Origin: a virus
Virus record (IMG/VR): IMGVR_UViG_3300009684_000032
Coordinates: 1-64,000 of that record
Length of the DNA stretch: 64,000 bases
Direction: 5' to 3' (one strand)
Positions 16,917 through 24,829 of the stretch are shown here, in pieces. A program made the translations under genes and the position numbers. Below the pieces are notes generated by a model. It was not told the origin of the DNA. It did no database searches and saw only the letters and a program-made list of their open reading frames with translations. Numbering within the stretch: the stretch's first letter is position 1; each line of letters begins with the position of its first letter.

Positions 16917-17705
16917 TTATACGACTAATGTACCTGCAAGCATGGTGCTCATCGCAACCATAGTGTTGGTCAATGATGCGCTTGAAGTGTTCCAAGTGCT
17001 TACATATGGTGCAACAGTGTTGGTTGTTGCATACTGGCTGTTAGTTGCAGCAGCACTGCTGTTGCTTGAACCACTAAGAACCTGTGCGCTCTGAGTATCG
17101 TATGCCAGCAAGCCGTCAAGACCGCCGTACAATGTGTTGTTACCAAGGATCAGATAACCATTGTTGTTGGTGTTGTCGGCGGTAACAGTGGTGCTGTAGT
17201 TGCTGTTACCGTATGTTTCCCACTCGTTGTTCTTTTCAGTGCTGATGTTAACAATAGTGATCACACTGCCAGTGGTGTATGCGCTACCGAATACGCTGCT
17301 AACGCTGGCATTGTTATTGTAGTAGCCAGCTTGTGCGAAGTATACGCTGGTGTTGGCATTGATAGTTGCACCGTTGATGCTGCTTGGCAATACTTTGAGG
17401 CCGATTTGAACTGGGTTACCACGACCAGCAAAAGTGCCAATCAAAAGGTCCATGTTACGTTGCTTGTAGAACGCATCAAGGTAAGTGTTCAAAGTGCTGT
17501 AGGTTACAGCAGTGCCTGCACCGTTGGTTACAGTTACGTTAGTCCAAATGCCAAGTGTAGCATATGTTTGGTAACCTGGCAAGTCTACTACAGGTGTGTC
17601 AACGTTGGTTTGTGACAACGGTACGATTGTGGCGAACGAGAACCATTGTGGTTGTCCGCTAAGGAACGAACCGGCCTTTCTGTTGCCATTTACTTGATCT
17701 GTCAT
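16917..17705 (-). CDS. Probable abundant virion structural protein, 262 residues
   Basis: The protein is rich in Asn, Ser and Thr with few charges, as for a beta-rich capsid-decoration or tail protein. The N-terminus (MTDQVNGNRKAGSFLSGQPQWFSF) resembles structural proteins of marine T4-like phages, but I cannot assign a T4 gene. No Cys is seen. It forms a single-gene transcription unit, with a CATAAATA late promoter, AGGAGA before the ATG and a strong terminator after it. This arrangement suggests high late expression. Confidence 0.7.
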   Translation of the reverse strand: MTDQVNGNRKAGSFLSGQPQWFSFATIVPLSQTNVDTPVVDLPGYQTYATLGIWTNVTVTNGAGTAVTYSTLNTYLDAFYKQRNMDLLIGTFAGRGNPVQIGLKVLPSSINGATINANTSVYFAQAGYYNNNASVSSVFGSAYTTGSVITIVNISTEKNNEWETYGNSNYSTTVTADNTNNNGYLILGNNTLYGGLDGLLAYDTQSAQVLSGSSNSSAAATNSQYATTNTVAPYVSTWNTSSASLTNTMVAMSTMLAGTLVV

Positions 17706-17747
17706 TTTGTCTCTCCTAAGAGTTTATGCAAAACTGCTTTGCTGAAA

Positions 17748-17755
17748 TATTTATG
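17748..17755 (-). promoter_or_regulatory. T4-like late promoter, CATAAATA
   Basis: CATAAATA on the minus strand, 43 bases before the ATG at 17705, whose leader holds AGGAGA. Confidence 0.65.
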
Positions 17756-17767
17756 CCGCGCGACAAA

Positions 17768-17974
17768 TTATGTGGTTTTGCGGCTCTTTTTACGCTTAGC
17801 TGGTGCAGGCGCATCAGCAGGGATATATCCAAACAAACTGGGACGACGATTTATTGCACCCATTGGATTGGCAACACTGGCAATACTGCCCGCAGCAGTG
17901 CTACCTGCAGATGCACTTTCAATAATATCTAAAAATGGCTTGTCTTTTTTATTAGCAATATCTTTAAGTTTCAT
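17768..17974 (-). CDS. Small basic phage protein with possible prohead-protease site
   Basis: The 68 residues run MKLKDIANKKDKPFLDIIE-SASAGSTAAGSIASVANPMGAINRR... to a strongly basic tail (APAKRKKSRKTT). The ASVANPMGAINRR segment resembles a short motif (ASVA-PLGG-RR) that I recall from marine T4-like phages. I-I-E-S could be cut by a gp21-type protease. AAGGAT precedes the ATG. It could bind DNA inside the head. That is inference. Confidence 0.65.
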   Translation of the reverse strand: MKLKDIANKKDKPFLDIIESASAGSTAAGSIASVANPMGAINRRPSLFGYIPADAPAPAKRKKSRKTT

Positions 17975-18045
17975 AGCGTTATATCCTTACGCATAAAATG
18001 AGGTCTGTTATTTAATTTTGTCGATCTGTGTAGACGAATATGTCA

Positions 18046-18294
18046 CTATTTTTGACCTTTGATTTCTTTAATCTTTCTAAGAAACTTTTTATTATCTTCG
18101 CTTATAATGCTTCTGTGCAGTCGCTTTATTAAATCTTGTGCATCTTCATCTGAATAGCTTTCTCTGATAAGTTGAACAAGATTAATTGCACTGGCAATAA
18201 TATGACTAGCACGGCTTTCTATAACCGTGTGTTTGCTTTTTGCTGGTACAAATTTATCTAACTCATCAAGTAGACTGTTGATCTTATCAGCCAT
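18046..18294 (-). CDS. Small conserved helical protein, 82 residues
   Basis: MADKINSLLDELDKFVP... is all-helical, with VIESRASHIIASAINLVQLIRESY in the middle and a very basic C-terminus (KKFLRKIKEIKGQK). I prefer the ATG at 18294, which has GAGG 8 bases upstream, to the in-frame ATG four codons earlier. A CTAAATAA late-promoter variant lies about 23 bases upstream. Homologs without function are expected in related phages. Confidence 0.65.
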   Translation of the reverse strand: MADKINSLLDELDKFVPAKSKHTVIESRASHIIASAINLVQLIRESYSDEDAQDLIKRLHRSIISEDNKKFLRKIKEIKGQK

Positions 18295-18316
18295 GTTAGT
18301 CCTCATCTTCCGTTAA

Positions 18317-18324
18317 TTATTTAG
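18317..18324 (-). promoter_or_regulatory. Late promoter variant, CTAAATAA
   Basis: Minus-strand CTAAATAA upstream of the gene starting at 18294. It lies 17 bases from a plus-strand GATAAATA, so the two form a divergent pair. Confidence 0.4.
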
Positions 18325-18340
18325 CTACTAGTTGCAATAA

Positions 18341-18348
18341 GATAAATA
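18341..18348 (+). promoter_or_regulatory. T4-like late promoter, GATAAATA
   Basis: Plus-strand GATAAATA, 23 bases before the ATG at 18371, with AGAGG in the leader. It explains expression of the lone plus-strand gene that follows. Confidence 0.65.
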
Positions 18349-18370
18349 CCATTATCAGAGGTATAACATC

Positions 18371-18847
18371 ATGGACAATATTTCATCAATACAAAACTAC
18401 AGAAACTTGATTCGACAGCTAACAGAAGCCGGCGACGAACCAGCTGTGGCACCAGATGAAGAAGATGCGGAACCGGCTGTAACACCGGATGAAGAAGATG
18501 CAGAACCTGCTGTATCGCCAGACGACGAGACCGAAGCAGGATCTGTAGATCAAGCCGTCGACGACCGCGACATAGAAGACGTGATGACTGATCCAAAAAC
18601 ATCTGAAACTCAAAAAATATCTATATCTACTTTAGCGAATGATCTAGGCGTTAGCAATCCCGATGTATTTAAAATTGCATTTAATCAGTTACGTACTGGT
18701 ACAATACCAGATGACCCAGACAGTCAGCGTGAATTAAGCGATGCATTTTTACGAGTATTAACAGCAGACGCATCAACTACACAACGAGTAGTTAACCGTC
18801 TGCGTGCTATATACCGCAAGTCGGCATCAGGCGCTACTAGCGCCTGA
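18371..18847 (+). CDS. Acidic repeat protein with prohead-protease-like N-terminal site
   Basis: The 158-residue protein begins MDNISSIQNYRNLIRQLTE-AG, where L-T-E-A fits a gp21-type cleavage site. Next come three copies of a 10-residue acidic repeat (EPAVAPDEEDA type), then a helical domain (ISTLANDLGVSNPDVFKIAFNQLRTG) ending with basic helices. Acidic, cleavable small proteins of this kind are typical T4 prohead core or internal proteins. It is transcribed convergently with the helicase gene, and their 3' ends overlap by 11 bases inside a shared hairpin. Confidence 0.7.
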   Translation: MDNISSIQNYRNLIRQLTEAGDEPAVAPDEEDAEPAVTPDEEDAEPAVSPDDETEAGSVDQAVDDRDIEDVMTDPKTSETQKISISTLANDLGVSNPDVFKIAFNQLRTGTIPDDPDSQRELSDAFLRVLTADASTTQRVVNRLRAIYRKSASGATSA

Positions 18848-18849
18848 TG
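18825..18849. terminator. Bidirectional terminator overlapping two stop codons
   Basis: A 12-base perfect palindromic stem (CATCAGGCGCTA with TAGCGCCTGATG) centred on one base. Both the plus-strand TGA (18845-18847) and the minus-strand TAG (18837-18839) lie inside it. Neither side has a strong U-tract. Confidence 0.6.
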
Positions 18850-20261
18850 AGATTAGTTAAACTAGACAATGTTTGTAGATTTTTAGTTGCATCTGGTACA
18901 GGTACTCTTGCTGCGGCAGGTGTATCTGTTTGACTTGCTGCATTCTTTCTGCGTAATTGATCAAATACCTCAGAACCGCCTGCGCCATTTTGAAGTTGAT
19001 TTTGTTGATCTTCGTCCAAGTCAAAAATCTTCAATGTGCTTTGATCAAATCCCAAATACACTTTGCTACCTACACCGCTACTGCTTCGCGTCTTAAGAAA
19101 CTGTACCTGATATTGCCCACGTTCTTTCATAGCTGCACTTGCAAAGATAGAAATAACATTGTCAGCCGTTTGAATTTTGCTCAAGCCACCTGCAATCATA
19201 CTATGGTTATGTTCCTGTTCCTCAACTGCACTTCTGTTTAACTGCGATGCTGTTACACATACCATGTTGCGCTCAACAGCTAATCCTCTAAGTTCTTCGG
19301 TTACAGCTCTGTCTTTTGTGTTTATGTTGTTTGTATCAACATCTTTACTGTTAGGGTACAACAAGTCCAAATAGTCAACTACCAATACATCACAACGCTT
19401 TTTGGTTTCAATCTCATAGTTTTTAAGATATGCTTTGATATCATTACAAGTACTACCTTGTGGCAATTGTCGCACATGTAACTCGCCACTATTGCGCTGT
19501 GCCTGCTTGATCTTTATTTCAACAGTATCAAGATTCCTGAAAATCTCCTTGCTGTTAATCTCAGTAAGCATACTGTCCATACGCATACTTGTCAGACCTT
19601 CGCTGAGTTCCAGCGTGATATACACTACATTCAGCCGTTGCTTAACCATGTTTAAACTCATGTTTTGCAAGAACAAACTCTTACCTACACCAGATCCTGC
19701 ACACCATATGGAAATTTCACCTCTGTTAATACCACCATAGAGTTTTTCATCTACAGTTTTCCAACCAGTTGTAACTTGACCGTTTCTGTCTTTGATTTTC
19801 AGCAGTCGTTCACGAGGATCCGCAAAGTAGTTTGTACCCAAGTCGCTTTGCAAGCTGACCATAATTGCATCGCGTACAAGTTTTTCAACTTCACCGTAAT
19901 TGCCTTTGTCAATTAATTCAGCACTTGCCAGTACTGCATCTGCCAATGCGCGATTTTTGCAAAACTCTTCAATTTCATCTAAAAATGCTTCTTGATGCCC
20001 ATCTGTGATGTCGTCAAGTTTAAAAAAGTCCATGCTGGTTTCTGCATTAACATGTTCAATTTTAGGTAATACTCTATAGTCTTCTGCATGTTTCAGTATG
20101 AATCTAATAGCAGGTCTAAACTTGTTTACAAAGTATTTGGGATTGATAATATTGACACAGCGAGTAAAGATGTCTTCACTGCTTAATAGAATACAAATCA
20201 GCAGTCGCTGCTTTTCTTCGCCGTATTCTTTACTGTCCTCTGGTTCTTTTTTTCTTACCAT
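18837..20261 (-). CDS. 41: Replicative DNA helicase, gp41/DnaB family
   Basis: At 474 residues it matches T4 gp41 in length. The N-terminal helical domain is followed by the RecA-like motor: GAGSGVGKSLFLQNMSLNM carries Walker A, VVYITLELSEGLTSMRMDSM the helicase motif 1a, CDVLVVDYLDLLYP Walker B, and VTASQLNRSA the sensor motif. It unwinds DNA 5' to 3' at the phage fork together with primase, encoded two genes upstream on the same transcript. The ATG overlaps the stop of the nucleotidyltransferase-cupin gene (TAATG). Confidence 0.95.
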   Translation of the reverse strand: MVRKKEPEDSKEYGEEKQRLLICILLSSEDIFTRCVNIINPKYFVNKFRPAIRFILKHAEDYRVLPKIEHVNAETSMDFFKLDDITDGHQEAFLDEIEEFCKNRALADAVLASAELIDKGNYGEVEKLVRDAIMVSLQSDLGTNYFADPRERLLKIKDRNGQVTTGWKTVDEKLYGGINRGEISIWCAGSGVGKSLFLQNMSLNMVKQRLNVVYITLELSEGLTSMRMDSMLTEINSKEIFRNLDTVEIKIKQAQRNSGELHVRQLPQGSTCNDIKAYLKNYEIETKKRCDVLVVDYLDLLYPNSKDVDTNNINTKDRAVTEELRGLAVERNMVCVTASQLNRSAVEEQEHNHSMIAGGLSKIQTADNVISIFASAAMKERGQYQVQFLKTRSSSGVGSKVYLGFDQSTLKIFDLDEDQQNQLQNGAGGSEVFDQLRRKNAASQTDTPAAARVPVPDATKNLQTLSSLTNLIRR

Positions 20262-21028
20262 TACTTCCTCACAATGTCCTCTTCAACGCAATCATCGCCG
20301 TACTGTATTTCAATCATTCGCAGTTCTTCAGTGCCTTCATTTGACAGTTGATGCCACTTTCCACATTGGATCCACAAATGTTCATGCTTGCCAAAAACAC
20401 CAGACAGTTCTATATCACTACTGACATCTAGAGTATACACGGTGGCAACACCGGATGTCACAAACCAAAACTCAGAGCGTTTTTCGTGCTTCTGCATGCT
20501 TAGTTTTTGCCCGGGAGCAACAGTAAGTTCTTTTAGCTTTACTTGTTTACCGTCTTGATGTAGCACTCTGTAATATCCCCATGTTCTATCTGTTTTAGCA
20601 TTTTTCCAATCTTCCAGTAACCACGAGCTTGAATTTGCTTTGCTGTCGCCGCCGATTGAATATGCAAATCGCAAGTCGTCATCGTGGTATGACATACGCA
20701 TTTCTGGCGTGTTGTTACTGGTTCTGTCGCCGCCATTCGCAAAAATTATCCTAGCATCTGGATACATATCTCTAACTTTAGCAATAGCATTGCATGCAGA
20801 ACCGTCATTATCATTAAAATCAATGACGTCATCAACTACACCAATACTGGCAAGTACACTTTTGCGTTCATCAAATGGCATAAAAGGTCTAGATTTCTTT
20901 CTAGTTAACCATGCGTCTGAATTTAATCCAACTATCAGCTTATCGCCCAGTGCTTTTGCCGATGTTAGATAGTTAATGTGACCGCTGTGAATTGGGTCAA
21001 ATCCACCCGAAACAAGAACTATTATCAC
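20261..21028 (-). CDS. Cytidylyltransferase-like + cupin (mannose-6-P isomerase type II-like) fusion
   Basis: Residues 1-140 are a nucleotidylyltransferase of the RfaE/TagD class: GGFDPIHSGHINYL carries the HxGH nucleotide-binding motif. Residues about 150-255 are a cupin like the C-terminal isomerase part of ManC (RVLHQDG, then KLKELTVAPGQKLSMQKHEKRSEFWFVTSG, WHQLSNEG and MIEIQYGDDCVEEDI). The domains suggest activation of a sugar or polyol phosphate as a CDP derivative, for surface glycan or DNA decoration; the substrate is unknown. The GTG start overlaps the primase stop by four bases. Lying between helicase and primase, it must be expressed with replication genes. Confidence 0.8.
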   Translation of the reverse strand: MIIVLVSGGFDPIHSGHINYLTSAKALGDKLIVGLNSDAWLTRKKSRPFMPFDERKSVLASIGVVDDVIDFNDNDGSACNAIAKVRDMYPDARIIFANGGDRTSNNTPEMRMSYHDDDLRFAYSIGGDSKANSSSWLLEDWKNAKTDRTWGYYRVLHQDGKQVKLKELTVAPGQKLSMQKHEKRSEFWFVTSGVATVYTLDVSSDIELSGVFGKHEHLWIQCGKWHQLSNEGTEELRMIEIQYGDDCVEEDIVRK

Positions 21029-22047
21029 GATCTAAACATCCTCCGTTTAACATTAATTTGTAACTCATTTTTAGTACGACTATCGATTATAGTTTGCAGC
21101 GTAAACAGCTTACCATATCTACAAGATGCATCTGCGGCGTCTTTTATATCATCGTCCCAGTCAGGAAAGCTTACTGCCCACCCGTGTTCCAATGCTATAT
21201 CTATCAAGCCTTGATTTTTTCTTTGTCTGTCAGGCAACACTATTATTTCTTTATCGCTGCCCTTTAACCATGCCAACTGCTGTTTGCTGAGCTTGCTGCC
21301 AAGTGCTGCAACTCCATCAATCGCAATAGCATCAAACGGTCCTTCTACAAGTATCACATATTTACGCCCATGTTTTATTATAGCGTCGCAGTTAAACAAA
21401 TACCCAGTTTGCAAATCACTGTTATAATATCTAGGTATTCCGTCCGGTGGCGTGCCTGCATATCTAGCAGTCCATCCAACTATTTTGTTCTTGTGATAAA
21501 ACGGAACAATTAATCTATGATTCAAATCCCATTTACTGCTAGAACTCCAATGGTAATCCCATCCACCTGCAACAGCAGATCCTCTGCTTGCAATGTAATT
21601 GCAGCATTTGACAAAATTATCATCTAATTCGTCATCTTCCATCACAGCTTGGATGGGTCGTGCATTTTCTGGTAATTTAACTTCTGTAAAATCACCGACG
21701 ATATATGCATCCGTGTCATTGGGTGTTGCAGTGATGCCGTTGATTTTATTATGTAATAGTTCTAACTTTACAAGTTTTACATCATCTTCTGGCACGTTTA
21801 ACCATGACAGTAGATTGTTAAAATTTCTGCCAATATTTAAATTATCATATACAGTTTTAAAGCCGCAGTTATAACAGTTGTATGCTACCTGACCTTCTTC
21901 TGTTATAAGCATGTTACCGCGCATGCGTGTATCTTGCTTATGCCCCCTGTGATGGCAGCACGGTGCATTAAACATCATCCAGCCACGAGGGCTGGTTTTA
22001 CGTTTATGCGGTAGATGTTCTACTATCAATTGATGTATAAGTGCCAT
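21025..22047 (-). CDS. 61: DNA primase, gp61-like
   Basis: The 340-residue protein has an N-terminal zinc-binding region (APCCHHRGHKQ ... YNCYNCGF), a linker, and a TOPRIM domain (KYVILVEGPFDAIAIDGVAALG with the catalytic Glu, then IIVLPDRQRKNQG with the D-x-D-like acidic site). This matches T4 gp61, which makes RNA primers at the fork with gp41. The gene lies upstream of helicase on the same transcript. ATG at 22047. Confidence 0.92.
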   Translation of the reverse strand: MALIHQLIVEHLPHKRKTSPRGWMMFNAPCCHHRGHKQDTRMRGNMLITEEGQVAYNCYNCGFKTVYDNLNIGRNFNNLLSWLNVPEDDVKLVKLELLHNKINGITATPNDTDAYIVGDFTEVKLPENARPIQAVMEDDELDDNFVKCCNYIASRGSAVAGGWDYHWSSSSKWDLNHRLIVPFYHKNKIVGWTARYAGTPPDGIPRYYNSDLQTGYLFNCDAIIKHGRKYVILVEGPFDAIAIDGVAALGSKLSKQQLAWLKGSDKEIIVLPDRQRKNQGLIDIALEHGWAVSFPDWDDDIKDAADASCRYGKLFTLQTIIDSRTKNELQINVKRRMFRS

Positions 22048-22069
22048 CTACCATTATACACTCTACCCG

Positions 22070-22942
22070 TTAGTTTTTATAGAGTACTTTGTGGAAAACG
22101 CCATCGTTAACTATTAACGTACCAAGGGCTCGTACACTAATTGGATTTTGATCACCTGCCCATACAGGTATGAATCCAAATCTTACCCAATATGCATTAC
22201 AGCTAAAATTAAACAGTGTTGGGCCTTCATCACCGTTGTTTGTATGATCAAATATGTAAAATGGGCTGCTTGGAGTTAAAGGAATATAAAACCATTCTTG
22301 TGGCAAGGGTGAATCATTTTGCAAACTAGCCTGTACAAAAAATGATCCTATCCACTTGGTTTGATATACAGCAACCGTATGCAATCCTCCGGCTTTTTGC
22401 ACTTGTGCATCACCTGGGTATGCGCCGCTGAGGAACATAATATCGTCTGCTAGCCCCAATGGCGTCTGTGTAAACTGTGCTGCTAATATTTCTGTAGCAG
22501 GAACTTCGGCACGCAATACACCGTCAAACAATTGAAAATTGCCAGTTGCAGTTTTATTGATATCAGTATAGAATAACTGTTGAACGCCGTTGACGTTTGT
22601 TACTCGTACTGTGTAATCATAATAGTTTGCAGTCCAATCTTCTATGTCACCCGGATCAAGTGTGAGTCGAGCTTTGCCTTGCAATGGAACTGTTACTTCC
22701 ACTGGTTTGGTTATCATAATTTGACCGTTGTTTTGATTCTGGATAACGCATTCCATTTCCAATCCAACTAGATTTACCGGTCGACGCTCGTTATTTCTAA
22801 TTACGAAATCCAGCGTATTGGTTACACCTTTGTAACATTTTATATCATACTGTATCATAGGCCAATTCACATATGCCGGGTTTGCATCCCACGATACCAG
22901 CTGTATGTATTCCTTGAAACTGAATAGGAAGACTGTCGGCAT
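22070..22942 (-). CDS. Probable baseplate/tail structural protein (BppU-like N-terminus)
   Basis: The 290-residue protein has an Ig-like N-terminal domain (YDIKCYKGVTNTLDFVIRNNE ... MECVIQN ... LTLDPGDIEDW ... YDYTVRVTNVNG) resembling the N-terminal domain of BppU-type upper baseplate proteins. A Trp/Phe-rich C-terminal domain follows. It is late-expressed from the palindromic promoter at 22971-22984. The start is uncertain: MPTV at 22942 has no clear ribosome site, and MIQYD further in is possible. The exact T4 counterpart is not identified. Confidence 0.65.
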   Translation of the reverse strand: MPTVFLFSFKEYIQLVSWDANPAYVNWPMIQYDIKCYKGVTNTLDFVIRNNERRPVNLVGLEMECVIQNQNNGQIMITKPVEVTVPLQGKARLTLDPGDIEDWTANYYDYTVRVTNVNGVQQLFYTDINKTATGNFQLFDGVLRAEVPATEILAAQFTQTPLGLADDIMFLSGAYPGDAQVQKAGGLHTVAVYQTKWIGSFFVQASLQNDSPLPQEWFYIPLTPSSPFYIFDHTNNGDEGPTLFNFSCNAYWVRFGFIPVWAGDQNPISVRALGTLIVNDGVFHKVLYKN

Positions 22943-22970
22943 GGCATTCCATTTTATATATACCCTGTAA

Positions 22971-22984
22971 GTATTTATAAATAC
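22971..22984. promoter_or_regulatory. Palindromic bidirectional late promoter GTATTTATAAATAC
   Basis: The 14-base perfect palindrome contains TATAAATA on both strands (22975-22982 plus; 22973-22980 minus). The plus-strand ATG is 25 bases downstream at 23007. The minus-strand ATG is 31 bases away at 22942. One site can therefore fire either divergent gene. Confidence 0.75.
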
Positions 22985-23006
22985 CTATGAGCAGGGCATA
23001 GCACAC

Positions 23007-23381
23007 ATGATAGATACCAAACACGTATTGCAGGAAAAGTTTCCATTTCTTACAATTATACGACATCTCAACAATGAATACCTCGGCATTATACAAAATG
23101 CAGATCAATTATTTGTCAGTATGTATATCATGGATAATACATTCACTGAGCAAATGAAGAAAAACTTTATGGAATGCGGAGACACATGGTGGTGGGAAAG
23201 CAATCGTCAAATTCCCATAAACATGTTCATCAAAGAACGTTTTGCAGAATTCAAGCCCAATCTGCGAGTGTTTGCCAGTAAAGACACGGAAATAGTGCAA
23301 GGGCCCATCGTTAATCTCAAAGACACTATGAACAAGCGTGTCAAACGTAGAACTATACAGCTGGTGAGAATAACTCAATGA
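23007..23381 (+). CDS. Conserved T4-like phage hypothetical, 124 residues
   Basis: The product starts MIDTKHVLQEKFPFLTIIRHLNNEYLGIIQN and contains CGDTWWWESNRQIPINMFIKERF, followed by NLKDTMNKRVKRRTIQLVR. I recall this pattern in other marine T4-like phages with no known role. No membrane segment or enzymatic motif is visible. It has a late promoter and overlaps the next start (ATGA) by four bases, so the pair is co-translated. Confidence 0.7.
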   Translation: MIDTKHVLQEKFPFLTIIRHLNNEYLGIIQNADQLFVSMYIMDNTFTEQMKKNFMECGDTWWWESNRQIPINMFIKERFAEFKPNLRVFASKDTEIVQGPIVNLKDTMNKRVKRRTIQLVRITQ

Positions 23382-23710
23382 ATCAAGCTGATATAGAACA
23401 GGTTCGAGAATATACCCACGCCATGAGAAGTTTTATACGGCTTAACGATCCGGGTGCAATAATGTGGGCAATCAATAATATGCCGCGTCATCTTGTACCA
23501 CATGTTAAACATATAGTAGAAGACAATAAAAAGATGATTATGCGGTATATTGCCGCTAAAGTCGAACGTTATGGATTTTTAGATAACTTGGTGATAAACT
23601 CTATTAACGCATTAGATACGGCCAGAATTAACTGGCCGGATATCGCTATTATTAAACAAAGTATACACGATGCAGAATTACAGCTTCTTGCAGATTTACA
23701 AGAACCATAA
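23378..23710 (+). CDS. Small helical protein, 110 residues
   Basis: All-helical, starting MNQADIEQVREYTHAMRSFIRLNDPGAIMWAINNMP. It is coupled to the preceding gene through ATGA. No family recognised; its genomic pairing suggests that it acts with the 124-residue partner. It ends 16 bases before the convergent gene at 23726. Confidence 0.65.
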   Translation: MNQADIEQVREYTHAMRSFIRLNDPGAIMWAINNMPRHLVPHVKHIVEDNKKMIMRYIAAKVERYGFLDNLVINSINALDTARINWPDIAIIKQSIHDAELQLLADLQEP

Positions 23711-23725
23711 TACAGTCTAACCGCA

Positions 23726-24196
23726 TCAATCTTTCAGCGTAGTGCCTTCGACAGTAATGCGAACTGTACCGTCTGCATTGACAGTTACCATATCTTTGGG
23801 TTCTTCGTCGCGTTTTGCAGCATCCTCTGCTTCTTTCTCATCGCTCCATTTTTCAAACGTGCTGTGAGCATAGGCAAACATAGTGGCTTCGCTGCGATCA
23901 AAGATACGAGCAAATGCAGTCAACTCTACATTGTCGTCTTTTTTGTCTTCTGCTTCTACCCAAACGTTAAACGGGAATTCAAACTGTTCAACAGTTTCCC
24001 AAATATCAGCCAACCTATCAGGGTGTGCAGAAGGACTGCGGAATAGGTAACCCATACCAAGACTGGGATCCAAGCGTTCAAGTGGATTGTATTCCAATCC
24101 AGAACCCATAGGCCATTGTTCTTTCTTGTATTTCAATTTTACATCTTGCCCAAACATATTGCCGGTGCAAGTGAGTTTACATTTAGTACGAGCCAT
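23726..24196 (-). CDS. Hypothetical protein, 156 residues
   Basis: I choose ATG 24196 (MARTKCKLTCTG...), which has AGGAGA upstream, over an in-frame start 8 codons earlier. The protein contains LDPSLGMGYLFRSPSAHPDRLADIWETVEQFEFPFNVWVEAE and an acidic charged stretch (DEKEAEDAAKRDEEPKD) followed by a short beta hairpin (VTVNADGTVRITVEG). No family recognised. It overlaps the end of the DnaE-like gene by 14 bases, which suggests a replication-region role. Confidence 0.65.
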   Translation of the reverse strand: MARTKCKLTCTGNMFGQDVKLKYKKEQWPMGSGLEYNPLERLDPSLGMGYLFRSPSAHPDRLADIWETVEQFEFPFNVWVEAEDKKDDNVELTAFARIFDRSEATMFAYAHSTFEKWSDEKEAEDAAKRDEEPKDMVTVNADGTVRITVEGTTLKD

Positions 24197-24827
24197 GTGT
24201 GTCTCCTGATTTCGATTCATCTACTGTAACAGATTCTGCCAATTGGTCAAGCAGTAAATTTGCATGAACATATACCAACATTGCATAAGACACAGCATGC
24301 GCTTTCTTAAACTCGTATCCTGCTTCGCCTTTTGTCCATATCTCGTCGCGAATACTGTCGAAGCCGCGACGTTCACACTGTTTTTGTAAATGTCGCTTGC
24401 CCGGTCGTATCAGCGCAAGTATCATTGCAATATGCTCTATACTTTTAGGCTTTAACCTAGCAGTAAGGTCGCCGTAGTTACCCAAATGAAATAGTTGCGA
24501 TACAAACGCAGGAATGCCGAATACTTCCCAATCAATGGGTCTATGCATGAGATCCAACAAATGCGCTTCATCTCGTACCTGCTCATAAACACCTACATTT
24601 AAAAAGTCCAGCTTGAAGAATCCTCGAGACTCTGCTGCTTCATAATCCACACTGCATAGCCCAGTAATGGGATCTTGTGGCACATCATGAAAATAAACAC
24701 CTGTGTTGTGTTTTGTAATTTTACCATCTTTGATAATGCTAGCAGGCACATAATTCATACCAGCAAGCGCACGATCTCTGTTTGCGAAATCAATGTCAAT
24801 ATCGCCTCTGTTATGAATACGTTCCAC
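24183..24827 (-). CDS. Short DnaE-like (DNA polymerase III alpha palm-like) protein
   Basis: In 214 residues this protein keeps landmarks of the DnaE (C-family) polymerase palm. RGDIDIDFANRDRA aligns with PDFDVDF of DnaE, supplying two catalytic aspartates (D11, D13). GFFKLDFLNV aligns with the KFDFLGL motif and its third aspartate (D74). MILALIRPGK and FKKAHAVSYAMLVYVHANL match the fingers-side motifs of DnaE. The stretch between the aspartates is far shorter than in bacterial DnaE, and there is no PHP or OB domain. Similar short proteins occur in marine T4-like phages. GTG start at 24827. Whether it polymerises DNA or has been repurposed is open. Confidence 0.7.
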   Translation of the reverse strand: MERIHNRGDIDIDFANRDRALAGMNYVPASIIKDGKITKHNTGVYFHDVPQDPITGLCSVDYEAAESRGFFKLDFLNVGVYEQVRDEAHLLDLMHRPIDWEVFGIPAFVSQLFHLGNYGDLTARLKPKSIEHIAMILALIRPGKRHLQKQCERRGFDSIRDEIWTKGEAGYEFKKAHAVSYAMLVYVHANLLLDQLAESVTVDESKSGDTHGSY

Positions 24828-24829
24828 AA

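Noticed and set aside
16801-16995. 64-residue minus-strand frame spanning the terminator region
   Set aside because: It crosses a strong terminator hairpin and overlaps the end of a well-supported gene in another frame.
22845-23108. 87-residue minus-strand frame across the palindromic promoter
   Set aside because: It would run through the promoter and overlap two better-supported genes.
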